NCBI GenBank assembly: GCA_963678675.1
Contig: OY783192.1
Location: forward strand, 630,001 to 694,000
Reading direction: 5' to 3'
Length of the DNA: 64,000 bases
Source: Xiphydria camelus
Lineage: Eukaryota; Arthropoda; Insecta; Hymenoptera; Xiphydriidae
In this document: in pieces, positions 11,007-20,560 of the stretch
Layout of the letters: each line of letters begins with the position of its first letter
How positions within the stretch are numbered: the first letter of the stretch is position 1
Program-made: the position numbers and the translations under genes
The notes under the pieces: generated by a model
Told to the model about the DNA's origin: nothing
Seen by the model: the letters and a program-made list of their open reading frames with translations, nothing else
The model's database searches: none

Positions 11007-12187
11007 GCGCGTGCGCGTTTCCCGACGAAGCGTTCGGAGTCTTGCGGCGGTACGCGCGTGGACATTTCTCCCGCGGACGTACGATGCGAGGATGCGCTCC
11101 TCCGAGGCTTCGAGACGGGGTTCGATGTTCTTTGTCGATTTTTCCCTGCGACGAGAGCCACGCGATGCCACCCGCATCGCGCTCCGTCGATTGTCGGGGG
11201 AATTTATGAAGAATTCCGGCGATCGGAGGCGCGCGAGGTGCGAGATACCTGTGCTGTACGCGCCGGGCGTGCGCGGCCGATAAAGCGTCGGTTAACGAAG
11301 AACGAGATATGGATCGCCCGGCTGCGATGAAATTGGCGAACGCTCGGAGAACGGGAACCGCCGCGGCCGTGCGTGTCAGCCGCGCGCGCTCCGGCGGAGT
11401 ATCGCTCAGCGGACGGACGAACGGACGGACGCGCAGCTCGTGCGACGACACCTCGAAGATCGGAGGAGAGGAGCAACCGCGCGACGCGCCTGACTCGTGC
11501 GAAGGAGGACTGTATTTGCTCAAGAAATGACTCAAAATTAATTTTACGACGCTCCGTGCTACGACTCGTACGCGACGCGTGCTTGACAATCGAAGCTATA
11601 TAATTTGCACCCCTATTTACTCGTCCCTCGTTGTCACGATTATCTATACGTATTTATGTATTTATATGCGCGTTCGTCGTAGGTTATACTCTCGTGCATG
11701 TATTTATCGCGTCGATGCGGAAACGCGTTTCACGCGTGGTATACGCTATTATACGCTACTCTGGAAATGAGAGAGCTACGTTATCGTAGCCCGCGCCGCT
11801 TCTCGTCGTTCTTCGACCATTTTTTCTTCCGTTTCCCTTGTAAATAGGCGCGTCATGCTGTCGCGGTGGATTAAATCGTAACGATTTCTTTTTTATTTCT
11901 CGAAGGGACGTGTCTCGTGCCTTTCCCATCGCGCTTACCGATCCCTCCGTGCCGAGCCGTGAGCGACGATCACCCCCCGAAAAGGAGTTTCCACAGCCGC
12001 GACTGTTTGTAGAAACAATATTGATTTAGGTTTTCGTATTTCGTCTAGGCTACATCCTGTCCGCGAGCGGAGAAAAATTTCTCGCTAGACACGATCGTCG
12101 CGGGAGCGAGAAACGTTTCCACATGGGAACGCGTTTACGACGAAGCCGGATTATCGTATAAGCCACGATTTCATTGCCGTCGCGGAA
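11007..12187. other. 3' flank and CpG-rich intergenic DNA
   Basis: Follows the secreted-protein stop codon. No obvious AATAAA was noticed nearby. Long frames antisense to and downstream of the gene are GC-driven shadows. No second gene recognised. Confidence 0.4.
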
Positions 12188-12355
12188 TACTGAAAAAAAT
12201 ATTTAGCTAATCCAGCTATATTTCTGGCTGCCTCAGAAATTATTTGGTGACAACTAGAAAAATATTGCTAACGTAGCAAGAATTCTTGCTGTTGCGAAGA
12301 AAATTATCACTGCGATTACTATAATTTTCTAGTTGCGGCCAAATTTTTTTGAGTG
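12188..12355. mobile_element. Degenerate MITE-like element
   Basis: Begins TACTGAAAAAAATATTTAGC after TA and ends with a poorly matched CCAAATTTTTTTGAGTGAA. The interior has short inverted words around TTGCTA/TAGCAA and AACTAGAAAA/TTTTCTAGTT. Probably an old member of the CACTGAG-terminus group, distantly like 56624-56913. Confidence 0.4.
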
Positions 12356-13972
12356 AAGGTAACGCGCGAGACTGCGTCGTATCGCGGGAAATTCATACGC
12401 GCGTAAATAATTGCACGCGGGTGCTTCGCGAATAGCGGCTCGGCCGTTTATTAAATCTCAAGCGCGTGAAATATCCAGCGTCGCTGCGGGAGAATTTCTC
12501 GCGCGCGCACACGGAAACTCCACGATTTTCGAAACATCCGCCGTCCTACGAACGATCCGATTTCGTAAGAGTGTGCGGTCGAAAAAAAAGGAGCGCCGCT
12601 TACAATCGCTTCATTCGGTCTTTCGATCGCGCGGTCCATCGATCGATTCCCGCGTAGCCTATTAGGTGATCCATCTCTGCGTAATGATCGACGATTACTC
12701 GAACGCCTTTAACACCTTCCTCCTCGTCGACGTAATGATCGTTCCACCGCTAACGACTCGGAGTTATCTCGCGCGTACGGGTAATACCGCGCCGCGCGGA
12801 TGACTCCTTTTTCTTCGGCGTCTCGTCCGTCGCATTAAAGCTCCAAAATGGCCGATACGACGATGGGGATGCCGCGCGTCGTCGGCGGTTGCACCTCACG
12901 CGCGATCGAAATTACCCCCGCGGGTCGAGCCGAGGTTCATCTCGCGCCTCGCGGAAAATTAATCGTCATCGTGCGAGCAACGCGTGGAATACTTTGACGA
13001 ATTCTCTCCGGGCCGCGTACGAGAGACTCGCGATTAGCGAGACGTTACACACACGGGGAGGCCCTCCGGGCGCGAGACGCCGTTGCCGGAGATATTTATC
13101 TCGGACGGCGCGCTAACGGATCGGCAGAGGTGCTCATGTCAAAGGGAACGTGAGAAAAAAGCAAACCCGGAGAAACCCTTTCGCTTTGAATCAAATGGAA
13201 ATTCGCGACGTTGCGATTTCAGCCGGAGAATCGTTCGTAATGAGACTGGTAGAAATTGAGTATCGCTCAGTGGGAAGAGAAATTTGCTCCAGGGATTCCG
13301 TTCGGAGGAGAGGGACCGTTCTGAGAAAAAGAACGGGAGCGAATCGTCATCTTTTTTTACTTCCCGAGCTTCGCGGACGATGGAACCCGCGCAAAGGCTT
13401 AACGGGTAACTATAAATATTTTATTGATTATACATATATAATACTATACTTCGTTTACGACTAACGCTTATTCTTTTAAACACATATAGGAATATAAAAA
13501 TTGCGTTCGCGCGTATTTCCGTGTATACGATGGTGCACACCGCATGTATGTATATATCCGTAGCAAAAAGAGTTCGTACAGTACGTCGAAAATAACGACT
13601 TACAAAAAAGGCATGTACATTTTATGGAAAAGCATCTCGTCCAGTCTTCCTATAAAATATAACTTCCCGCGGCGAACGGTAGTCGCATCGCGTCGATATT
13701 TTTCCATTCGGTCGAGACAACTCTTTTCGCGAGATGCTCCAATTTTCTCGACGATCGTCCTGCGGGTCGCGATACGCTCTCGCGCTGCTCGCCACGCGAG
13801 TTTGCGATCTTTTCGCTCGGCGAGATATTCCGTTCTTCCGACCGTGAATATGGAATATGGAAATTGGACGGAAATTGACGGAACTTCCCCCTTCGCGACC
13901 TCTCGTGGAAATTATATTCGCTCTCCCGGCACTCTTCTTCATCTTAAGCGTATTATAGAGAATCTTAGCTCT
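12356..13972. other. Intergenic stretch, nothing recognised
   Basis: CpG-rich to about 13.1 kb, then mixed sequence with AT-rich segments near 13.4-13.6 kb. No exon with convincing splice sites and no RNA gene was found. Confidence 0.4.
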
Positions 13973-14204
13973 CACGGAAAGAAGAAATCGCGGTAGCATT
14001 TACAAAGTTTGCGGTACATTTCCGGACAAGGTCAATTTATTGTTACGATAACTACAATTTTAGTAAAAATTATAGCAAAACCTGCAGAAGCTGCAAGCCT
14101 TATCTGTAGTTTTTACGAAAATTGTCATTATCGTAACGATGAATCGGCCTTGTCCTGAAATTTATCACAAATTTTGTAAATGCTACGGTTTATTTATTTC
14201 CGTG
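13973..14204. mobile_element. Palindromic element, family K, copy 2
   Basis: Same arms as 1575-1811: CCGGACAAGGTCAATTTATT answers GAATCGGCCTTGTCCTG, with GTAGCATTTACAAAGTTTG mirrored by ACAAATTTTGTAAATGCTAC. Tips are CACGGAAA and TTTCCGTG. Non-coding. Confidence 0.7.
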
Positions 14205-14216
14205 CTATCTTCAATA

Positions 14217-14340
14217 CGTCGGCATTTGCCGATCGGCACGACCGTTTGGCAATTTCGGTTATGGGGACTCGTATGTGCATATGTGCACACATACATATCT
14301 GAAACTGCCAAATGGTCGTGCCGATCGACAAATGCCGACG
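14217..14340. repeat. Inverted repeat with about 40 bp arms
   Basis: CGTCGGCATTTGCCGATCGG is mirrored by CCGATCGACAAATGCCGACG, and CACGACCGTTTGGCA by TGCCAAATGGTCGTG, around a loop of roughly 40 bp. The near-perfect arms would form a strong hairpin in DNA or RNA. Not related by sequence to the CACTGAG elements. Confidence 0.75.
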
Positions 14341-14363
14341 AAGTAGAGACAGTCAGGGGCTAT

Positions 14364-14496
14364 GCACGACCAAAGGAATAGGCAACAGGAATAGGAATAG
14401 CGCTTCACATATGTTACGCATATACGTATGTTTTTAGCGTATCTGTAACGTATGTGAAGCGCTGTTCGTATTCCTGTTCTCCATTCCTTTGGTTGC
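14364..14496. repeat. Long hairpin, first of a tandem pair
   Basis: Arms of about 60 bp: ACCAAAGGAATAGGCAACAG and AGCGCTTCACATATGTTACG on the left, mirrored on the right by TAACGTATGTGAAGCGCT and CATTCCTTTGGTTGC. The loop is only about a dozen bases. A diverged second copy follows at 14518. The precursor-like geometry is noted, but no known miRNA was recognised. Confidence 0.75.
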
Positions 14497-14517
14497 AATA
14501 AAGAAGCAGGGAAGGGG

Positions 14518-14617
14518 GACAAGGAACAGCGCTTTACATACGCTACGCATGCGTATGTTTGCAGCCTATGAGTAACGCATGTGAAGCGCTGTTTCTTATT
14601 TCTGTTTTCTGTTCCTT
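14518..14617. repeat. Long hairpin, second of a tandem pair
   Basis: A diverged duplicate of 14364-14496: AACAGCGCTTTACATACGCT on the left and GTAACGCATGTGAAGCGCTG on the right form the stem. The order of words matches the first hairpin, so the two arose by local duplication. Confidence 0.7.
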
Positions 14618-14893
14618 CATTGTGCGTAGATCCTTACGTTCGACCGGGTATATGGAATCGTACAGATCTCGATCTAGCGACAATCACGACGTATACCGGG
14701 TCGAATCATCGCTTCTCGTGTCCTCGGAAACGAGAGTCATTACTCTAATTTAAACCTACGAATAATTCGAGTCTCGACCTCGGCAAAGCTCGTTGATTCA
14801 GTCCAATCGAACACGAACGATCTTCGAAAGGAACGAACGCAATCGTTACAGAAATCGTAGTCTTACCCTCTCCCTTTCTCTCCCACGCTTTTA

Positions 14894-14897
<4 letters not shown>

Positions 14898-14931
<34 letters not shown>
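14898..14931. repeat. (CT)n microsatellite
   Basis: About 17 uninterrupted CT repeats in a longer pyrimidine-rich run (roughly 14866-14946). Confidence 0.9.
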
Positions 14932-14934
<3 letters not shown>

Positions 14935-15091
14935 TCTCTTATCATTCTCTCCACCATACGTCGCGATACAATTCCCGCGGATTTTCCCCCCTCCCGAAGC
15001 CATCCGCCCTGACGCGTGCAGGCCGCGAAATCCTCCTCTCCGTCGGTTCCTCGTTAACCCCTCTCAGCCGCGGCGCGCGCGCCCCCGCTGA

Positions 15092-16198
15092 TTAAGGCAA
15101 CAGCGGATGATAATACACCGGTTTGCGACTCTTCTCGATCACGTAAAACGCCTTGGGTTTCCCGTTTCCGGGAAAGTTTTTCTGGATGCTCGTCGAGCCC
15201 GCCCTGGAGGCTATAGGCGCGTAGTACGACGTGGCGGCCTTCTTCCGGTGCTTCTTTGGCTTCTGACCGCCGGCCGTGTTTCTCGAGTCGTGAAGCTCGT
15301 TCGACAAGTTCCAGCCGCCGTCGCCGCGCTCGTTCTGCCGGGGATTCAGGTGGAAGAGGAGGGAGTCCTCGAGCCTGTACGTCTTGCCGGTGTTGTTCCT
15401 CCGGCCGGGAAAGTCGAAACCGGAACTCTTGTCGATCCCTTCGAGGATCACGGGGTAGTGCAGTCGCTTGTCGTTGTTCCGCGATTGCTTCTCGGGAGTC
15501 CGCTTCTTGTCGTTCGCACCTTTGCCGACCACGTCGCGATCGACGCCGTTGCTCCGCAGGCCAAGGCGGTATTGCTCGCGAGAATCGTCGGTCGACGGCA
15601 GCGCCTTTTTCGGGAAGTAACGGTGCGCCGCGGAGACGCTGTTCGCTCGCTGGTGCTCGCTGGACTCCTTATCCGCCTTTTTCCCGCCCTGATTTGTTTT
15701 CTCGAGGGCGAGGATCCTCTTCTTCTCGGCCATCTTCTTCACCACGGGCAGGTTCCAGTGATAGACGCGCGCGGGTTTGCCGTTCCCGCGGAAGCCGGCG
15801 GGCGCGCCGCCGAGCGAATTCTTCGCGTCCTTGTCGCCCTTCGCCGTCTTGTGCGGTTTGGTGAAGGTGTAATACGGCGGATTGGGCGGCAGCTTGACGA
15901 TGTAAACGTGACTGTCGCGATGCTCGTGACGTCGGCCGTACTGCTGGTGGATTCGCGTTTGCGGATTGGCGGGTGGCTCGGGCCCGGCGAGCCTCTTCTT
16001 GTGGTGGCCGTCGGGGAAGCGCAGGGGTGACATTCCCAGGCGATTCAGGAGGGCCGCGTTGCTCGTGCGCACCGTTTCGAAGCCGGCCGCGGAGGCGTGC
16101 TCGGCGGCGGAGGCCGCGCCGTGATCGAGCAGTAGAGGGCCGGCGAGTAGCGCGCTTGCCACGAGGACGAGTCTGAAACGAGATTTCGGGTAGGTCAT
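15092..16198 (-). CDS. Secreted NGKP-motif protein, 368 aa, paralogue of the 10140 gene
   Basis: Open from an ATG at 16198 to a TAA at 15092 without introns. The N-terminus (RFRLVLVASALLAGPLLL, then Ala-rich to about 33) is a signal peptide. Motifs in order: HVYIVKLPPNPPYY at 97-110, FRGNGKPARVYHWN at 136-149 and FPGNGKPKAFYV at 342-353, ending YYHPLLP. This order (YI-LPP-P-Y, NGKP-x3-Y-x-W, NGKP-x3-Y) is the same as in the 288-aa protein at 10140-11006, so the two are diverged paralogues in tail-to-tail orientation. Between the two NGKP motifs lies a Lys/Arg-rich, low-complexity region (about 152-320) that the partner lacks, so the spacing differs greatly. A weak acceptor (GCGACAG) lies five bases before the ATG, echoing the partner. 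Function unknown; secreted and basic, perhaps matrix or cuticle associated (inference). The long frames on the opposite strand are shadows. Confidence 0.85.
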   Translation of the reverse strand: MTYPKSRFRLVLVASALLAGPLLLDHGAASAAEHASAAGFETVRTSNAALLNRLGMSPLRFPDGHHKKRLAGPEPPANPQTRIHQQYGRRHEHRDSHVYIVKLPPNPPYYTFTKPHKTAKGDKDAKNSLGGAPAGFRGNGKPARVYHWNLPVVKKMAEKKRILALEKTNQGGKKADKESSEHQRANSVSAAHRYFPKKALPSTDDSREQYRLGLRSNGVDRDVVGKGANDKKRTPEKQSRNNDKRLHYPVILEGIDKSSGFDFPGRRNNTGKTYRLEDSLLFHLNPRQNERGDGGWNLSNELHDSRNTAGGQKPKKHRKKAATSYYAPIASRAGSTSIQKNFPGNGKPKAFYVIEKSRKPVYYHPLLP

Positions 16199-16729
16199 TA
16201 TCGCTGTCGCGCGGCAGCGGAGACGAGTGATGAATATAGGATCGCGCGACGACGGAGAACCGCATGGTCGGACGTTTCGAACGGGACATTTCCGGTTCCC
16301 CGCGACGTCGCGAGAAATTCACACGCAAATAGTTCGAGAATAACCGGAATATTGCGTTGCGCGCTCGGATAAAGAATAGCGGAGGAACCTGCAGCGTCTG
16401 GTAACGGGAGTCGATCGATCAGGACTTGTCAGGAGGGAATTTGAAGAAAAAGTCCTTGGAGACGAGCCAGGAAAGACCATTGACCAGAGACTCTGGCCGT
16501 TGTGAAAAAGAAGAAGAAGGATGCACGATCCCCCGCGACGTGCATATTACAGGTAATTCCGAATGCACGACGAATCCATTATCGGCCGGAGAAGGTATAC
16601 TCGTACTTGGTGGTCATAAAAGTGTCGGTTCGAAAAATATAAGAACGATGAACCCCCCGGGCTGCGGCATCGACGAATGATCTCGTACGAGATCGTAAAT
16701 ATATTCTTATTGATCGATACGTATTGATA
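16199..16729. other. 5' flank of the 368-aa gene
   Basis: Upstream (minus-strand sense) of the secreted-protein gene and presumably includes its promoter and any 5' exon. No TATA box, first exon or other motif could be assigned. Confidence 0.35.
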
Positions 16730-16952
16730 CACTAAAAACAAGTTCGCTTCATTCAACAATCGGTGAGTTTAAATACGGCGAATCTCATGGTGTAATTGTT
16801 TCAATACCATAAGCCTGTAAGAACAAATACATGGAGTTAACGCAATCAATTGGAAGTCGAAACAAGTGAATATCTATTTGAAATAATTACACCGTGAGGT
16901 TCGCCGTATTCAACCTCACCAATGGTTGAGCGAAGAAAATTATTTTTCAGTG
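16730..16952. mobile_element. MITE, family H, 223 bp
   Basis: Termini CACTAAAAACAAGTTCGCTT and ATTATTTTTCAGTG, with TA on both flanks. The arms pair over about 75 bp, including AAATACGGCGAATCTCATGG on the left and TGAGGTTCGCCGTATT on the right. Same length as family C but unrelated interior. Non-coding. Confidence 0.8.
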
Positions 16953-18883
16953 TAATCAAAATAATAATGCCTTGAACATTCCGATAAAAAGAACATAATT
17001 CAAGGCAGCGGGAAAATTGAAAATTTAGTTGATGAATGTTACGAGAAGAAAAGAAGATAAGAATAACAAAAGAGCGATAAATAAAATGAATGACTAACGG
17101 ATACGGCGAAATCACGCTATCACCGAACACACACATGTACCTATGCCATGCAATTCTGCAAACAAAGCCGTTCGTGCCCACAAAAACTTCGCATACCCAC
17201 TGAGAGCTTTGATCGCAATGAACGATTACTCGCTCTCCTCCACGAAAAATGCGTAATAAATAAAAAGCGGGTTGCACGCGAGACCGCTATTTCGTCGATA
17301 CCCGAGTACGGACCTTCGGGCATCGGTCACGCAACGGACTGCCAGGCCCTCGTCGTTTGAAAATGATTGTTCTTCCCCACTCCCTCCCCTTTCTTTCGTC
17401 CCTTCGCGGTTATTCGCGAGAGAGAGAGAGAGAGAAACGAGAAAGAGACGAGTGCCGAGACCGAAGACTCGCTGAAGGGAACGAAGAAAAGGGAAGAGAA
17501 CCGAGACCCATTACGTCCGGACGTGCCGAACGAAAATACGTGTAGTTGGCAGGTCGGCGGAACGCGGAAGGAAAGACGAGAAGGAGCGAGAAGTGGACAG
17601 GGAAGAGGCGATACGTCGACGGAGTGGGACGAAGAAAAAGCGATCGAGACGCAGCTCGAATCGAAGATGAAAAGGAATACGCGAGACGCGCGCGGTCTCG
17701 GGCTGCTGCGGTGAACCGAGATTATTAATCATTGAGATGTTCGCCGCGCTGGTTCGCCGGTCGAACAGGTGGCCGCGAGATGATCGCGTCCCGTCGAACC
17801 ACTCGCGCAGGAATAAATAAACTAGCGATTCATCGGGCTAAGTGCTATAATTCGGGATTCGCCGGTTTCTCCTTATTTCTTTTTTCTCTTACGTACATAC
17901 CTACGGAACCGCTGCATCTATTATCGTAACGGTGCCCGAAGCAGTGCGTCAAAGTGTAGCTCTCCCGCGGTGTGCGAGGCAAATGAAACTTTACGAAACA
18001 CGATATCTAATTACGTTTGTATATCTTCTCGAAATGGTGGGGATCGACTGTAAATAGAACGATCTTTTAGCTAGAAGGACGTGGGATAGAGTCTCTATTA
18101 TTTCTTTCGAGCGATCCGAGCAACGCCATCCGTTCGATTCGCTCGATAAAAGAAATCTTTCGAAATCCTCCCCCCGTGCAGGAACCGCAGTATACGTAAT
18201 TTTTCTCCAGCCGAAAAGGGCCAGAGCCATGACAACCCCGAGGCAAATCCTCGATCGACCACGACACCCCTTTGTCGGCCTCCAACCATTGGCCAATACC
18301 AAATCGTAGTACAGGGTTGCCCGCGCGGGTCGTAATAACCCTCGCGTCTATAATTTGAGCCTCGGCCGAGTGACTATTAGCAACGATGCTCGCGCTTCGA
18401 GTTGTTCGAATTAGACGTAATGACGTGGGTAAGACGCGCAATTGCCGTCACTACTGGATATGCCGAAGGGCCAACGTCTCCCGCGTTTGAGACGCCGCAG
18501 TGAAACGACGCCGACGACGAGTAGGCATCGATCGGTTATTCTCCGAACGGAGAGATTTTCGAGCCAACGTATCGTTCCCCGAAACCACGAGCATATCGCG
18601 GCGAGCGGTGCAGCGCGAGCGAGCGCACACCAACGTCTGCGCGCCACTCCTCGCGCACGGGAGTTTGTTCACCTTGCTCGTATGTACCTACACGCTTTGC
18701 GGGCGGACTATAGGCGGGCTTGGCACTTGGCAGTGACAGGACTGTAGCTGCGGTGTCCGTGTGCGCTACGCCTGCACTGCCTACCGCGCCAACTGGCGCG
18801 CGTGCGTCACCGTGGATGCATCGGTACAGGCGCGCGCGCTTGTGACGTCGCGACGGGAAACCGAGAGAACCACTTTGCTCGGT
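16953..18883. other. Intergenic stretch
   Basis: Mixed composition with a short GA run near 17419-17434 and CpG-rich sequence from 18.4 kb. No exon or RNA gene could be supported. Confidence 0.4.
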
Positions 18884-19348
18884 CACGGTGTCCGGCGAAG
18901 TGCGTGAAAGAAATTCCCCGACTTTTCCAGGTTTTCCAGTTTGAAATAGCTAAATTTCCCTGACCCCGCTATGGGTATACATCTAGTATAAAGTGTTACG
19001 CATCAATCATTTTTCGTCGAATGAACAAATTAACTGATATTCATAGAACGGGTTCTGACAACTGAGAAATAAACATTAAAATAATTTCATTTTGTCAAAT
19101 CATATTATTATTTAGTGGCTTTTTTTTCAAGCAAGCTGGATACATAGATAACGTATACGTACCTATATGGAACTTTTTTTTTTAGTTTTATATATAAATT
19201 CTGACAAATTTTAACAGACTGGAAGTCGAGCTATTTGTCAGATTTGAGTATTTTCGAAAAATTCCAGAAAATTCCTTATTTTTCCTGACCCACATAATTC
19301 CCTGGCAATTTCAGATTTTCCAGAATTCCCTGACCACTGGACACCGTG
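18884..19348. mobile_element. TIR element, ends CACGGTGTCC, about 465 bp
   Basis: Perfect 10 bp terminal inverted repeats CACGGTGTCC and GGACACCGTG. Just inside, TTCCCCGACTTTTCCAGG and CCAGTTTGAAATAGCTAAAT are echoed on the far side by TTTCAGATTTTCCAG and AATTCCCTGACC. The interior is AT-rich with no coding frame. A different superfamily from the CACTGAG elements, not identified further. Confidence 0.65.
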
Positions 19349-20306
19349 TCAGTGTAACGTTTACGCTCGATTTAGGAAGACGACCGATCATGTGCGCGCT
19401 CCTTTAATTCGATGAATTTCTCGTGTCAATATTTTCGCTGATAACGAGCGCCTATGACCAATGGCACGGAGTGGAAGATAGGATCGGAATACGCGAACGC
19501 GCGTTTATCTCGATAAATACGAAAGAATCTCACTCCCGCAGAAAAGACGCGATTGCCGCGATTAATTTCAATCGTGTTCGATCCGATCGACGCGTGACCG
19601 CGCGAACGTCGACAGTACCTTCCGCGACAACGGCTTATCTAGCGCACGTATGCACGAATACCGCGGCAGCGGCGACTCCACCGCCGCAGAGCCAATCGGC
19701 TCGAACAAATCGCGGCAATTAATTCCGCGCTCGCGCGCGCGCGCGCGCGTTCGGGAGACCTACGTATTATTTTTAAAGCACGCCCCGTCCTCCGGCGAGC
19801 GCCGGCCAATCGATCGCACGCTATACCGAGATGCGGTGCGTAATTAAGCAACGACGCTTTTATCGCGGGAGAGGATCCTAAAGCCCGAGCCTTGACCGTG
19901 GCCCATTGGCTGGAAGTGTGCCAAAGGTTCAGCGTCCGAGGCGTTCCATCCTATACTCGCGCGGTCGATAAACAAATCGACCGAAGCGATTCACGAGCAC
20001 GTTGGACCTGTACGAATATAATTGGGAGAGCCTTCGTCTCCGATCTTCTCCTGCAGCGTTTCACGGAGAGAAAGGGAGAGAGAAAAAGAGAGCGAGAGAG
20101 AAGTGGACATGTGGACGTACACATACCTGAAGAGCGGGACGCTGCGTGCCGCGAGCGGTAGCGGCGACGCGCATCTCTCCAGACCTCTCTTCCCCATTTT
20201 TATCAATGCAGGCGCGCGCGGAAAAGAGGGGAAGAAGGAGCTCGGATTTAATGGCGCGCGGTACGTACGCGGGTTACGATGATTGCGTGAGCCGGCGACA
20301 TGCAAA
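19349..20306. other. Intergenic stretch with GC dinucleotide run
   Basis: CpG-rich. A short (GC)n run lies at about 19731-19749 and a purine-rich patch at 20068-20102. No gene recognised. Confidence 0.4.
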
Positions 20307-20560
20307 TATCGAGAAATGAATCGTCGAGTGGAATCTCGAGATTCCACTAAAAGATTTTTGGGTTTGCTCTGAAACAAATTTTTTTCCCGAAAGAACGAAT
20401 ACCAATTTTATCGCACAAGTGGGCGCGGGGGGTATCGAGCAATGAATCGTCGAGCACTCTCTCGAAATTCTACCGAAGGATATTGGAGTTCGCGACAAAA
20501 AATAATCTTCCGCCCGAGCGCGCGCGCGCGAGTACCAATTTTATTGCATGCAGATGAACG
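20307..20560. repeat. Tandem duplication, about 127 bp unit
   Basis: TATCGAGAAATGAATCGTCG at 20307 recurs as TATCGAGCAATGAATCGTCG at 20433, and GAATACCAATTTTATCGCA recurs as GAGTACCAATTTTATTGCA. The first unit contains a 22 bp perfect palindrome at 20327-20348 centred on CTCGAG. Non-coding. Confidence 0.7.

Noticed and set aside
15107..16030. A 307-codon plus-strand frame opposite the 368-aa secreted protein
   Set aside because: It lies fully antisense to a gene with signal peptide and conserved motifs and has no features of its own; GC-rich third positions make the opposite strand open.
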